Source: DATGLG01 sp035294245
GTDB lineage: Bacteria > Pseudomonadota > Alphaproteobacteria > JACZXZ01
Assembly (NCBI GenBank): GCA_035294245.1
Contig: DATGLG010000033.1
Location: 62,001-126,000, forward strand
Direction: 5' to 3'
DNA: 64,000 bases
Shown: one piece after another, positions 25,039 to 33,975 of the stretch
Layout of the letters: each line of letters opens with the position of its first letter
Numbering within the stretch: position 1 is the first letter of the stretch
Notes under the pieces: model-generated
What the model was told of the DNA's origin: nothing
What the model saw: the letters and a program-made list of their open reading frames with translations, nothing else
Database searches by the model: none
Position numbers and translations under genes: made by a program

Positions 25039-25475
25039 ATGCCCTCATCGGCGAACGGCCGTCCGCCGCGGATGCGCCGGCCATTCGTAGCTCCATCCGA
25101 ACCGGCACGGCGCCGGCTTGTCGGACAATCTACCGGCATGGGTGGGGCGCGGATTCATGAGCGTCGCGGTCATCGATGACGATATGGCGGTCGGCCAGCG
25201 GGATCGCCCCGATGTCGCCCCCTCGCGAATTTATCCGCGGCCACTTCATCTATCACGAGGTTGGCCGGGGGCTGGCTGAGCCGCTCGACGTGCCTCCTCG
25301 CCGCCGGCGTTTCGGGGCACAGCAGCGACTCTGACTCTGTTTACAAATAGCTCTGGACTTGTGGTGAGCCATAAGACAACATGTTTCCTAATAGGTTCAT
25401 TGTGTCTTTGCCGGGCAATTGCGCCTTCCGGTGACGCCTGAGCGGCTAACACCCTCGATGATAAGGAGAGTCCCA
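25039..25475. other. Intergenic region before the aldolase gene
   Basis: This 437-bp gap lies between Rieske 2 and the aldolase. On the minus strand at about 25140-25320 there is a frame-broken stretch with protein-like composition (PANLVIDEVAADKFARG, then IPLADRHIVIDDRDAHES in another frame). It may be a decayed gene I cannot name. The GntR-type motif at 25340 is the only other feature. Confidence 0.3.
25340..25349 (-). promoter_or_regulatory. TATTTGTAAA motif upstream of the aldolase
   Basis: TTTACAAATA on the plus strand is the inverse of the TATTTGTAAA core seen at 10884 and 13306. It lies about 130 bp before the aldolase start and may bring this gene under the UTRA-GntR regulator. Confidence 0.4.
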
Positions 25476-26258
25476 TTGAGTTCGACGCTGATGGCATCGA
25501 AAGAGGTTTTGAAGAGCCGCATCCGTGATGGGTTCCAGGCGCATCTTGGCACCGGCAGTTGGACATTGCGGCAAAAGCTCGCACTTATATGCCGTATTCT
25601 ATCCGACGACGGCCACGATTCAGAGCTTGCCGGGCAAATCACCGCGCGTGCGGAAGAGCCAAATACCTTCTACACGCAGCGACTCGGCTTGGGCTTCGAT
25701 GAGATCACCGCGAGCAATCTTCTCGTGGTAGACGAGGATCTCAATGTGCTCGACGGCGACGGCGCGCCTAATCCGGGGAACCGGTTCCACTCTTGGATAT
25801 ATAGAGCGCGTCCCGACGTAACTTGCATCCTTCACACTCATCCGCTCCACGTCTCCGCTCTATCGATGCTGCGAGAGCCTCTTGTCGTCTCCCACATGGA
25901 TACGACAGCCTTGTACGATGACTGCGCATTCCTGCCGGAATGGCCTGGGCTGCCGATCGGCAACGACGAAGGCAAGATCATCGCTGATGCTCTTGGAAAC
26001 AAGCGGGCCATACTGCTCGCACATCATGGCCAGCTCGTTGCGTGCTCCACGCCCGAGGAAGCCTGCGTGATGGCCTTGCGCTTCGAGCGGGCCGCGAGAC
26101 TGCAGCTCATGGCCGCCGCCGCCGGGTCCATCAAAGACATCAGGCCCGAGCTGGCCCGAGAGGCGCATGACTGGATGCTTTCCGAAAGAATCTCTGAGGC
26201 GACGTTTCAATGCTATGCCCGGCGCTCTCTTCGGCATCACGCCGATTGCTTGGAGTGA
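25476..26258 (+). CDS. Class II aldolase/adducin family protein
   Basis: The 260-residue protein has the class II aldolase fold signature: a histidine cluster HTHPLH for the divalent metal and a second HHG segment (LLAHHGQLVACS). It cleaves or decarboxylates a hydroxy-acid or sugar-phosphate-like substrate in the cytoplasm. The start is uncertain: a TTG at 25476 has AAGGAG 7 nt upstream, and an ATG at 25491 is the alternative. It precedes the Ehu-type transporter genes by about 65 bp on the same strand and may be co-transcribed. The substrate is unknown. Confidence 0.85.
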   Translation: MSSTLMASKEVLKSRIRDGFQAHLGTGSWTLRQKLALICRILSDDGHDSELAGQITARAEEPNTFYTQRLGLGFDEITASNLLVVDEDLNVLDGDGAPNPGNRFHSWIYRARPDVTCILHTHPLHVSALSMLREPLVVSHMDTTALYDDCAFLPEWPGLPIGNDEGKIIADALGNKRAILLAHHGQLVACSTPEEACVMALRFERAARLQLMAAAAGSIKDIRPELAREAHDWMLSERISEATFQCYARRSLRHHADCLE

Positions 26259-26323
26259 GCTGCGCCGGCGAAAGTCGCTCTCGTTGACCATGGTCCTTCG
26301 ATGCCTGCGTGAGAATTCAGGCA

Positions 26324-27118
26324 ATGAGCCAAGCAGAGCCAGCCATCATCGAAATCGAAAGGGTCTCCAAGTCTTTCGGCCCGCTCAAGGTTCTTAAGAA
26401 CCTCAGCTTCCGCGTCAGGCCCGGCGAAAGGCTGGCGCTCATCGGCCCGAGCGGCTCGGGCAAGACGACGATCCTTCGTATTCTGATGACGCTGGAGACG
26501 ATCGATTCGGGCTATATCAAGATCGACGGCGAGCACCTCTGGCACGTCGAGCGGGAAGGGCGGCTCCTTCCGGCAGATGATCGCCACTTGCACAAGATGC
26601 GTAGGAAGATCGGGATGGTGTTCCAGCTCTTCAATCTCTTCCCGCATAAGACCGTTCTCGAAAACATAACGCTTCCTCAGATATTGGCAAAAGGCGTGTC
26701 CAAGAAGGACGCGAGGGCCGAGGCTTTGAACTTGCTCAGCATGGTCGGCTTGGCGGACAAGGCTAACGCTTGGCCCGCGGAGCTCTCCGGAGGACAGAAA
26801 CAGCGCGTGGCGATCGCGCGCGCCCTCTCGCTGAGGCCAAAAATCATGCTCTTCGACGAAGTGACATCGGCTCTCGACCCAGAGCTGGTCGAGGAAGTGC
26901 TCAATGTCCTTCGTCGCCTGGTCGAAGAGACGGATATGACGATGCTTCTGGTGACCCATGAGATGAGCTTTGCGCATGCTTTCGCCAATCGTGTCTTGTT
27001 CTTCGATCGCGGCGCGATTGTTGAAGAGGGACGCCCTGATGAGATTTTCAAGAACCCGACGCAAGAGAGAACCAGAGTCTTCCTGAAAAAGATCATTGCC
27101 GCCGGTCATCGGATCTGA
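26324..27118 (+). CDS. ehuA: Ehu-type ABC transporter ATP-binding protein
   Basis: The 264-residue ATPase has Walker A GPSGSGKTT (41-49), signature LSGGQKQR and Walker B IMLFDEVTSALDPE, with Val in place of the usual Pro after FDE, as in EhuA proteins. It drives a polar amino acid-type importer whose binding protein and two permeases follow immediately. The ATG at 26324 lies 15 bp inside the longest open frame. Gene order ATPase-SBP-permease-permease differs from the EhuBCDA order in Sinorhizobium. Confidence 0.82.
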   Translation: MSQAEPAIIEIERVSKSFGPLKVLKNLSFRVRPGERLALIGPSGSGKTTILRILMTLETIDSGYIKIDGEHLWHVEREGRLLPADDRHLHKMRRKIGMVFQLFNLFPHKTVLENITLPQILAKGVSKKDARAEALNLLSMVGLADKANAWPAELSGGQKQRVAIARALSLRPKIMLFDEVTSALDPELVEEVLNVLRRLVEETDMTMLLVTHEMSFAHAFANRVLFFDRGAIVEEGRPDEIFKNPTQERTRVFLKKIIAAGHRI

Positions 27119-27208
27119 GGATTGAGGAAGCGCTGTTGCCGAATCAGCTAAGAAAGGTACTAACAAGACCTAAGAGCAACACACATCAACGCGGAGGGAG
27201 GAGGAGAA

Positions 27209-28099
27209 ATGAACGGTCTCAATCTTGCCCGTCGGGATCTATTGAGAACGGCTGCGGCGAGCGCAGCGCTGCTCACAAGCGGGTTCGCGGCCATCACGCT
27301 GGACGCTATATCATCACCAGCACACGCAGAGACGACGCTCGATCGCTTGCGCAAGCAGGGCTACGCCCGCATCGCCATCGCGAACGAGCTTCCCTTCACC
27401 GAGGTGAAGCCTGATGGAAAGGTCTCGGGTGCTGCGGTCGAGGTCGCGCGTGCAGTGTTGAAGAAGTTGGGCATCCCCGACGTGGTGGCGAGCGTCTCTG
27501 AATATGGAGCGATGATCCCCGGTCTCCAGGCGGGTCGGTTTGATCTCGTGGCCGCTGGCCTCTTCATCAAGCCGGATCGTTGCGCCGCCGTCCTGTTCTC
27601 CGAGCCCGATTTGTGCGATTCTGAGGGTTTCATTATCAAGAAAGGCAACCCACTCAAGGTCGAGAGCTTCGCGGATATCGCCAAGAATCCCAAGGTTCGA
27701 ATGGGAACGCCCGGGGGCGGGACCGAAGAGAAGCTTGCGCTTGAGGCCGGGACGCCGCGCGATCGTGTGATCGTTCTTCCAGACGCGCAGAGCGGCATCA
27801 CCATGCTGCAAGACGGACGTATCGACGTTTATGCGCTCCCGGCGCTTTCTCTGCGAAGTCTGCTCCAGAAAGCCAAGGATCCCAGTCTTGAACTTTTCAC
27901 GCCGGTCAAGGGTACGCCGATATATTGCGCAGGGGCGGCATTCCGCAAATCCGATGCTAAGTTTCGCGACGCTTACGATAAGGTCCTCGCGGAATTGAAG
28001 AAGGATGGGGAATTCAAGAAAATCATCGAGCCCTGGGGCTTCTCCGCAGAAACGACGGCGATGGTGACGCGAAAGGAACTCTGTAACCGTAAGAGCTGA
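27209..28099 (+). CDS. ehuB: Ehu-type ABC transporter substrate-binding protein
   Basis: The 296-residue precursor has a twin-arginine signal (ARRDLLRTAAASAALL) with cleavage near AHA at about 41. The mature protein begins TTLDRLRKQGYARIAIANE and has GLQAGRFDLVAAGLFIKPDR. These are close to EhuB, the ectoine/hydroxyectoine binding protein. It is probably exported folded by the Tat system. Because the cluster otherwise handles amines and betaines, the ligand could be a related compatible solute rather than ectoine itself; no ectoine hydrolase pathway (DoeA/DoeB pair) is evident next to it. Confidence 0.82.
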   Translation: MNGLNLARRDLLRTAAASAALLTSGFAAITLDAISSPAHAETTLDRLRKQGYARIAIANELPFTEVKPDGKVSGAAVEVARAVLKKLGIPDVVASVSEYGAMIPGLQAGRFDLVAAGLFIKPDRCAAVLFSEPDLCDSEGFIIKKGNPLKVESFADIAKNPKVRMGTPGGGTEEKLALEAGTPRDRVIVLPDAQSGITMLQDGRIDVYALPALSLRSLLQKAKDPSLELFTPVKGTPIYCAGAAFRKSDAKFRDAYDKVLAELKKDGEFKKIIEPWGFSAETTAMVTRKELCNRKS

Positions 28100-28176
28100 C
28101 TGCCAAGGCGTATGCCTTCAAATGCTAAGCTGCGCGCATTGATGCCGCGCCGATTTGAGGGTCGCATGGCATAAAA

Positions 28177-28839
28177 ATGTGGATCGATTGGCTTGGCTAT
28201 ATCGGCCTGATCGTCAAAGGGGCTTGGATAACCGTCGAGCTTACTGTTTGGGGATGCGCGGTGGCTTTGGTCTCCGCGTTCATCGCTGGAATTGCGCGGC
28301 TGTCGCGCTCTGCCGGCATACGCTGGCTGGCAACGATCTATATCGAGTTCTTCCGCGGCACGTCGTTCTTCGTTCAAATGTTTTGGGCGTATTTCGTATT
28401 GCCTCTGCTCGGCATTCCTCTTACGCCGATGGAGGCGGGTGTCTTGGCGCTTGGGCTCAATGTCGGCGCCTATGGTGCGGAGGTTGTTCGCGGCGCGATC
28501 CAAGCCGTGCCCCGCGGACAGATCGATGCCTGCGTTGCCCTCAACTTCACGCGCTTTCATCGGTTCAGATACATTATCCTGCCCCAGGCGCTTGTCACGA
28601 TGCTCCCCACCTTCGGAAATAATGCCATCGAGCTTCTGAAGGGCACGGCGATCGTCTCGCTCATTTCCCTCCCCGACCTGACGTTTCAAGCGCAGATTGT
28701 TCGAGCGCAGACTGGCAATACCGCAGTCCCATTTATTGCAGTCCTGATTTTCTACTACCTCATCTCGTTGGTGATTGGTCATATCGTTCGTAATCTCGAG
28801 AAGCGCTTATCCGTGGGGCTAGACATCAGCAAAGGATGA
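28177..28839 (+). CDS. ehuC: Ehu-type ABC transporter permease (first)
   Basis: The 220-residue inner-membrane protein has about five hydrophobic helices and the coupling loop ALGLNVGAYGAEVVRGAIQA, then GQIDACVALNF. It pairs with the next permease, whose ATG overlaps its TGA by 4 bases, to form the heterodimeric channel of the Ehu-like importer. Confidence 0.85.
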   Translation: MWIDWLGYIGLIVKGAWITVELTVWGCAVALVSAFIAGIARLSRSAGIRWLATIYIEFFRGTSFFVQMFWAYFVLPLLGIPLTPMEAGVLALGLNVGAYGAEVVRGAIQAVPRGQIDACVALNFTRFHRFRYIILPQALVTMLPTFGNNAIELLKGTAIVSLISLPDLTFQAQIVRAQTGNTAVPFIAVLIFYYLISLVIGHIVRNLEKRLSVGLDISKG

Positions 28840-29504
28840 GTGCCCCCATGGAATGGAGTTGGAGCTTCGTTTGGCAGATCCTTCCGGCACTCCTGCAGGG
28901 CGTCGTCGTCACGGTGAAGGCGACCGTGCTTGGGAGCGCCGTGGCGATGGCGCTCGGCCTCTGCTTCGCCATAGCGAGGCGCTCGCGCAGCAAAAAACTC
29001 GCAAGGCTGCTCGGGCTTTTCATCGGCTTTATCCGAGGCACGCCGCTACTGGTCCAGCTCTATTTTCTTTTCTACGTTCTGCCGAGCGCCGGCATTCTGT
29101 TGAGTCCATTGGTCGCCGGCATCGTGGCGCTTGGGCTGCATTATGCAACCTACACTTCCGAAGTCTATCGCGCCGGGATTGACAATATACCGCGAGGTCA
29201 GTGGGAAGCGGCGAAGGCTGCCAACCTAACCACGCCTCAAACTTGGCGATATATCATCATCCCCCAGGCCGTCCCTCCTATGATCCCGGCGCTGGCGAAC
29301 TACTTCGTCGCCATGTTCAAGGATACTCCAATTCTCTCCGCGATCACGGTTCTTGAGCTCATGAATCAGGCACGGAACATAGCCAACTATACCTATCGCT
29401 ATCTGGAACCTATGACTTTGGTTGGCATCTTTTTTCTGCTGATTAGCCTTCCCTCGGTCATTTTCCTGCGATATCTCGAACGACGATTCCGCCGACCGTG
29501 GTGA
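28836..29504 (+). CDS. ehuD: Ehu-type ABC transporter permease (second)
   Basis: The 222-residue inner-membrane protein has the same architecture as its partner, with coupling loop ALGLHYATYTSEVYRAGIDN and then GQWEAAKAANL. The start overlaps the preceding gene by 4 bases, so the two are translationally coupled. It is the last transporter gene of the operon; a regulator gene follows. Confidence 0.85.
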   Translation: MSAPMEWSWSFVWQILPALLQGVVVTVKATVLGSAVAMALGLCFAIARRSRSKKLARLLGLFIGFIRGTPLLVQLYFLFYVLPSAGILLSPLVAGIVALGLHYATYTSEVYRAGIDNIPRGQWEAAKAANLTTPQTWRYIIIPQAVPPMIPALANYFVAMFKDTPILSAITVLELMNQARNIANYTYRYLEPMTLVGIFFLLISLPSVIFLRYLERRFRRPW

Positions 29505-29601
29505 GCGGCCGTTAGCCGGGTCGATGTTGTTTCGCGACGAATTGCATTACTCTGCGGCGCCGGCAGCTTTCCGGACGAAGCAAATCATGCAGGTTGATCC
29601 C

Positions 29602-30198
29602 ATGACCCCACTCCCGAGGAAAGACGCAAAGGTGGGACATTATATCCGCTCGTTGCGGCGACAGCGCAGGATGACGATCGATGCGCTTGCAAAGACTACC
29701 GGACTGACAAAAAGCTATTTGTCTCGCGTCGAACGGGGCCTCAAGGCGCCTTCCATCGCCACCATTCTGAAAATCGCCAACGCGCTGAACGCTCAGGTTT
29801 CGCATTTGTTCGGCGAGAAGCTCACAGATAGCTTCATCTCGATCACTCGGCGATCTGAGCGGAAGCGAATCACGCCCGGGCCACGCTCACCCGATTCCGC
29901 CTACGAGATCATCATGCACTCTGACGCGACCCGATCGATGGAATCGTTTCTCATCTATCCCGGATGCATGACCGAGGGCCAGGAGGTGGCGGAGCACGAT
30001 GGCGAGGAGATGATGTTCGTCCTTTGCGGACGGATCGAGGTCATGTTTCCGGATAAGCCGATCCGACTCGATGCGGGAGATTGCATCTATCTCCAAGCAC
30101 ATTTGCGACACAACATTCGAAAGATCGGTCGGGGACAGTCCCAGGTGCTCATCGTGGTTGCGAAGTCGCCGCGGCCCCGTCGGGGCGGCCGCGCATGA
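29602..30198 (+). CDS. XRE family regulator with cupin sensor domain
   Basis: The 198-residue protein joins an N-terminal XRE helix-turn-helix (IRSLRRQRRMTIDALAKTTG, then LTKSYLSRVERG) to a C-terminal cupin barrel (EHDGEEMMFVLCGRIEVMF, with HNIRKIG near the end). Such regulators (PuuR-like) sense a small metabolite in the cupin and control nearby catabolic or uptake genes. The ATG at 29602 fits the domain start; in-frame ATGs at 29587 and 29524 are alternatives. It is 20-100 bp after the last permease gene and probably regulates the Ehu operon. Confidence 0.85.
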   Translation: MTPLPRKDAKVGHYIRSLRRQRRMTIDALAKTTGLTKSYLSRVERGLKAPSIATILKIANALNAQVSHLFGEKLTDSFISITRRSERKRITPGPRSPDSAYEIIMHSDATRSMESFLIYPGCMTEGQEVAEHDGEEMMFVLCGRIEVMFPDKPIRLDAGDCIYLQAHLRHNIRKIGRGQSQVLIVVAKSPRPRRGGRA

Positions 30199-30269
30199 GG
30201 CGGAGGCGGCCGGCGCTATGACCGAGAGTTGTTCGCAAGTCAACTTATTATATATGCAAGGCGGCAGTG

Positions 30270-30470
30270 AGGCCGGCCGGTCACCCGCCTACCTCCGGGA
30301 AATGACCTGCCGAGCGGTTCGCCGCCAACCGCATGACGGTCAATCGCGCCCTTCGTGAGCTCACGGCCGAGGGCTGCGCGGCTCGTCACACTCGGCATCA
30401 ATACCCCCAGCGCGGGTTTGTACCGCCTCGATTAGCAAGTCGAGAGGCGCTCGCGAAAATCGGATCCTAG
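30270..30470 (+). pseudogene. Remnant of a HutC-type GntR regulator
   Basis: From 30312 the plus strand reads ERFAANRMTVNRALRELTAE, nearly the exact recognition helix segment of HutC-type GntR regulators (which usually have SRMTVNRALRELT). It then continues into non-matching sequence to a stop near 30470. Upstream, GHPPTSGK and a TGA appear where PSExDL is expected, showing at least one frameshift. No effector domain remains. The rest of 30199-30559 holds nothing else I can support. Confidence 0.65.
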
Positions 30471-30559
30471 GCTATCCCTTGCGGGCTCGATCCTGCAGCG
30501 CGGTCGGTGGGGAGTGACGGGCTCACGCGCGCCAACGGACCTGCGGCGGATGGGGCCGT

Positions 30560-31477
30560 TCACGATGCGGCGATTGGCGCACGGGATGGGACAAGACGAT
30601 CGAGAATTGATTCCAGTTTTGTCATCTCGGCCTTCGAGAGCTCCCTTAGAGGGCGCCGGACGACTCCACCTTGCCATCCGCGCAATCGCATGGCGGCCTT
30701 GACGGTTTGCGGTTGACCGGCCTCGCGAGCAAATTCCCGATACTCGAACCATCGCCGATAGAGAGCCGCGCCATGTTGGGCATCGCCGGCGGCGAGTGAG
30801 CGATAGCTCTCGAGAATGAGCTCCGGCAGGGCGCAGCTATTGGTGCTACTGAGGCCATCGAACTCGTTGAGCGCCGGGCCAAGCATCTGAAGATCGGATG
30901 CGCAGAACAGACGGATACGCCCTCCAAGCCGGCCGACCAAGCGATCGACGACCGTTGGCGCAAGATCGCCCTGCTTCAGCCCAATCACGTCCTGGATATC
31001 GGCTATGCGCTCGATAAGCTCTGATGAGAGCGTCAATCCAATTCCGGGAGCGTTGTAAATGACGACGCCGGTGCGCGATAAGGGAGCAATCTCTTGAAAG
31101 AATCGGATGATATGCTCATCGGTCACCTCCGAGACGAAGGGCGGCGTCAGCATCGGAATGCCACCAAGCTCGGTTGCGGCCACGGTCAGATCACGGGCGA
31201 CGCGCACATCCGAGTCGGCCGAGCAGAGCAGGAGCGGGACTCGGTTTCCGGCGACGTCACTCGCCACTCGAAAAAGCTCTACACGCTCCGCCGGCGTCAT
31301 GACGGCGAATTCCCCGTACGTGCCGCCGATGAGGAGTCCGTCGAAACCGAAAGCGATGATGCGCTCCACGGCCGCGGCCAGTGCTCCAGTGTCGAGAGAT
31401 CCATCGACCGAGAACGGCGTCACGGTGATGTTAAACAGGCCTTTCAACCGAGCGCGTGCTTCATCCTTGTCTTTCAT
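30560..31477 (-). CDS. Dihydrodipicolinate synthase/N-acetylneuraminate lyase family protein
   Basis: The 305-residue TIM-barrel aldolase has the Schiff-base Lys168 (GLKQG), Tyr141 (YNAPG) and the GGTYGE loop (51-56) of the DapA/NanA family. The loop differs from the GTTGE of true DapA, so a catabolic 2-oxo acid lyase or dehydratase is more likely than lysine synthesis. It is the last gene of the eight-gene minus-strand operon, starting 28 bp after the amidotransferase-like gene. It probably performs the final carbon-carbon cleavage, yielding pyruvate or a similar keto acid. Confidence 0.87.
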   Translation of the reverse strand: MKDKDEARARLKGLFNITVTPFSVDGSLDTGALAAAVERIIAFGFDGLLIGGTYGEFAVMTPAERVELFRVASDVAGNRVPLLLCSADSDVRVARDLTVAATELGGIPMLTPPFVSEVTDEHIIRFFQEIAPLSRTGVVIYNAPGIGLTLSSELIERIADIQDVIGLKQGDLAPTVVDRLVGRLGGRIRLFCASDLQMLGPALNEFDGLSSTNSCALPELILESYRSLAAGDAQHGAALYRRWFEYREFAREAGQPQTVKAAMRLRGWQGGVVRRPLRELSKAEMTKLESILDRLVPSRAPIAAS

Positions 31478-31505
31478 TGCAACTCTCCGTCTACCGAGGA
31501 GTCAT

Positions 31506-32801
31506 TCACGCCAGGGCCTTGGTCTTGCGCGCTGCCGCCGACAAGAAGCCGAGGACAACCGGGTGTGGTTTGCCGCGTCGGCTCCTGAGCTCGGGATGCC
31601 CTTGAATGCCGATAAAGAACCGGTGGCCAGGTGCTTCGATTCCTTGTGCGACGCCTGTATCCGCCGTCCTGGCCGTCACCAGGAGTCCGTGCTTTCCGAG
31701 GATAGGGGCGAGCTCGGGCGCAAGATGATAGCGATGATTGAGCCGCTCCACGACGTGCAACCCGCCGTACAGCGTCGAGAGACATGTGCCTGGTTGAACG
31801 GCAATTGCTCGCTCGCCAAGATAATGCGCAGGTTCGCCTTTCGCGTCACGAAGTCGGATGAAGGAGTGGATGGGCGACGCAGGGGTGGTTTCCTCTAGAT
31901 CCGCGTCGGAAGCACCGGCAACGCGGCGAAGAAATGCGGTTGTCATCGTTTGCATGCCGAGGCAAAGGCCAAGCGTCGGCAAATCGATGTGGAATGCCGA
32001 GGTCGCTGCGGCGATTTGCGCCTTCACCTGCGACATGTCACTGCCACCAGGCAGCACGAGTCCATCCACCTCCTTGAGCTCCTCGCTCCAGTCAGTGAGA
32101 ATCCGCTCATCAGGCGGCAAACAGTGGATGCGGAGTTCCAGGCCGAGCTGATCGGCCGCGTCGCCGAGGGATGCCAACACGGCAGGATAGACATCGAGAA
32201 GATGCCCTTGCGCGCCGACCACGATGACCCGGAGGTCTCCTTCGGCAGATATTCGCCGGGGAGACGTACATAACTCCGACAACGGGATACCGATTGCCTC
32301 CGCCACCTCCGGAATCAGATCACCGGGCGCGAGAGGCGCCAAGCGGCCAAAGTCGTCCCGCCGCAGCGGCTGCCTCACGAGCCGGCGGCCACCTTGCGGG
32401 TCACCAAGGAAGACCTCGTGGCCGGCCTTCGTCGTTTCCACCGTCACCCAATTGGCCCGACCTGTTGCCCAGCTGCGAATCTCGGCGACCGCTTCCGCTT
32501 CGAGCAGAAACGGGTTGATGCTGACAACCACGGGGTTTGGGGGATCTCGATCGTACAGCCGTTCGAAGCTCGTCATGGCGCAGCCGCTGCGCTCGAGCCA
32601 ATAGACGCCGTTCGGCTGCAGAGGGCCCTCGGCCACAACGTGCTCCACGCTGCCGGGCGCCGGAAACGCTCTTCTCGTTCCGGAAATTCGGCAGAGCACC
32701 GCATCATTCCCCAGCAACTCGGACAAAGCCGCTGCGACGGAGCAGTCGATGCCTGCCCGGTCCGTCTCATGAGCCACGACCAGCGAGCGTGGCCGCGTCA
32801 C
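31506..32801 (-). CDS. CTP synthase-like class I glutamine amidotransferase domain with unfamiliar N-terminal half
   Basis: In this 431-residue protein, residues about 190-425 match the glutaminase domain of CTP synthase: nucleophile Cys280 in LGLCLGMQ, RLNHRYHL (353-360) and HPELRSRRGKPHP with His402 and Glu404. The complete triad predicts gamma-glutamyl amide hydrolysis. The CTP synthase kinase-like synthetase domain is absent. Instead, residues 1-180 form a domain I do not recognise (MTRPRSLVVAHETDRAGIDC and on). It starts 1 bp after the M24 gene. A catabolic gamma-glutamyl hydrolase, as PuuD is for putrescine, is the best inference. Confidence 0.78.
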   Translation of the reverse strand: MTRPRSLVVAHETDRAGIDCSVAAALSELLGNDAVLCRISGTRRAFPAPGSVEHVVAEGPLQPNGVYWLERSGCAMTSFERLYDRDPPNPVVVSINPFLLEAEAVAEIRSWATGRANWVTVETTKAGHEVFLGDPQGGRRLVRQPLRRDDFGRLAPLAPGDLIPEVAEAIGIPLSELCTSPRRISAEGDLRVIVVGAQGHLLDVYPAVLASLGDAADQLGLELRIHCLPPDERILTDWSEELKEVDGLVLPGGSDMSQVKAQIAAATSAFHIDLPTLGLCLGMQTMTTAFLRRVAGASDADLEETTPASPIHSFIRLRDAKGEPAHYLGERAIAVQPGTCLSTLYGGLHVVERLNHRYHLAPELAPILGKHGLLVTARTADTGVAQGIEAPGHRFFIGIQGHPELRSRRGKPHPVVLGFLSAAARKTKALA

Positions 32802-32802
32802 G

Positions 32803-33975
32803 TCAGATCTCCCAAAGGCCGCGCTTTATCGTTCCGAGCGTGCGGCAGCCGGTTTCGGTGACGACAGCGGTTTCGCTGGCCCCGACGGTGAAGACCTCGT
32901 ATTCGCGAAGGGCGACAGGCAAGTGGAAGGCCATGCCCGGCTGCAGGGGCTCTTTAATCCCAGTGAAGAGGCTCAGGACCATCCACTCGCCCCAATCCGG
33001 CGCGAAGGAAATACCGGTGCTGTAACCGGTTCGCTTGCGATAGCGCTCTGTCATGCCGTAGCGGTCGATCACCGCTTGCGCCGCATTGTGTACCACTTCG
33101 CAGCTGACGCCCGGCCGCATGACGGCGAGGGCGGCCTGGAGAGCTTCTTCGGCAATTTTGACCATCTCGAGGGCCTGCTTGGGAGGCTTTCCAAGCCACG
33201 CCGTCCGTAGCAGCCCGGCGTGGTAACGGTTGTAGCAACCTGCCATCTCCAGGAACACGGGATCGCCGGCTGCGAGCTGCCGGCGGCGCCACGTCGCGTG
33301 TGGCACGCCCGAGCGAGGACCCGAGGAGACCAGCGGCTCCATGCCCATATATTCGGAACCGGCTTGAATTGCCGCCCCCATCATTGCCGCCACGAGATCA
33401 TTCTCCGTCGCACCGGGGCGGATTGCAGCGAGCCCGGCGCGCATACCGGCATCGGTGATCCGCGCCGCCTCCTCCAGCATCTTGATTTCAAGCGGAGACT
33501 TCACCATGCGGAGCGGCTCGACGATGCCCGAGCCCTCTGCGACGCCTCCGAGGCGCTCGGTGAGGAGCTCGTAGAATTCGATGGGAAGAAACCAGCCGCG
33601 CTTCTCGATGGCGATATGCTTTCCTTTCAGCTCCATTCGCTCGAGCGCCGCAACGACAATTTCAGCGGGCTTGCCGTTGTCCTGATAGACTTCGTAGCGG
33701 CTTATGAAGGTGTTACGTAGGAAATTGATCAGCTCGAGTTGACGCAGGAGGAAAAGCGGCTCCTCTTCGGTTGGCAGAATCAGGCATTGGAAGGTGTAGT
33801 AGCCAGGTGTCTGCTGACCCGTGAGATAATAGATATTCTCCGGCCCGGTGAGCACGAGTGCATCGATCCCCAGTGCAGCCAGTCGCTTGCGCGCTGCCGC
33901 GATCCGAGCGTCATATTCTTCCTTGGGGAATACGGATTCCGCGCCACGCACCCCAAGCCCGACAGTCTGGCTCAT
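32803..33975 (-). CDS. M24 family (creatinase/aminopeptidase P-like) hydrolase
   Basis: The 390-residue protein has the creatinase-type N-terminal domain (about 10-160: RIAAARKRLAALGIDALVLT) and a C-terminal pita-bread fold. The metal-binding Asp pair of metallopeptidases is replaced: the segment reads FLEMAGCYNRYHAGLLRT, close to creatinase (GCYxRYHA). The region normally giving a His ligand reads FAPDWGEW. A metal-independent hydrolase acting on a guanidino, N-methyl or cyclic amide compound is therefore more likely than a peptidase. The ATG at 33975 overlaps the upstream TGA by 4 bases, with GGGAGA ahead of it. Confidence 0.82.
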   Translation of the reverse strand: MSQTVGLGVRGAESVFPKEEYDARIAAARKRLAALGIDALVLTGPENIYYLTGQQTPGYYTFQCLILPTEEEPLFLLRQLELINFLRNTFISRYEVYQDNGKPAEIVVAALERMELKGKHIAIEKRGWFLPIEFYELLTERLGGVAEGSGIVEPLRMVKSPLEIKMLEEAARITDAGMRAGLAAIRPGATENDLVAAMMGAAIQAGSEYMGMEPLVSSGPRSGVPHATWRRRQLAAGDPVFLEMAGCYNRYHAGLLRTAWLGKPPKQALEMVKIAEEALQAALAVMRPGVSCEVVHNAAQAVIDRYGMTERYRKRTGYSTGISFAPDWGEWMVLSLFTGIKEPLQPGMAFHLPVALREYEVFTVGASETAVVTETGCRTLGTIKRGLWEI

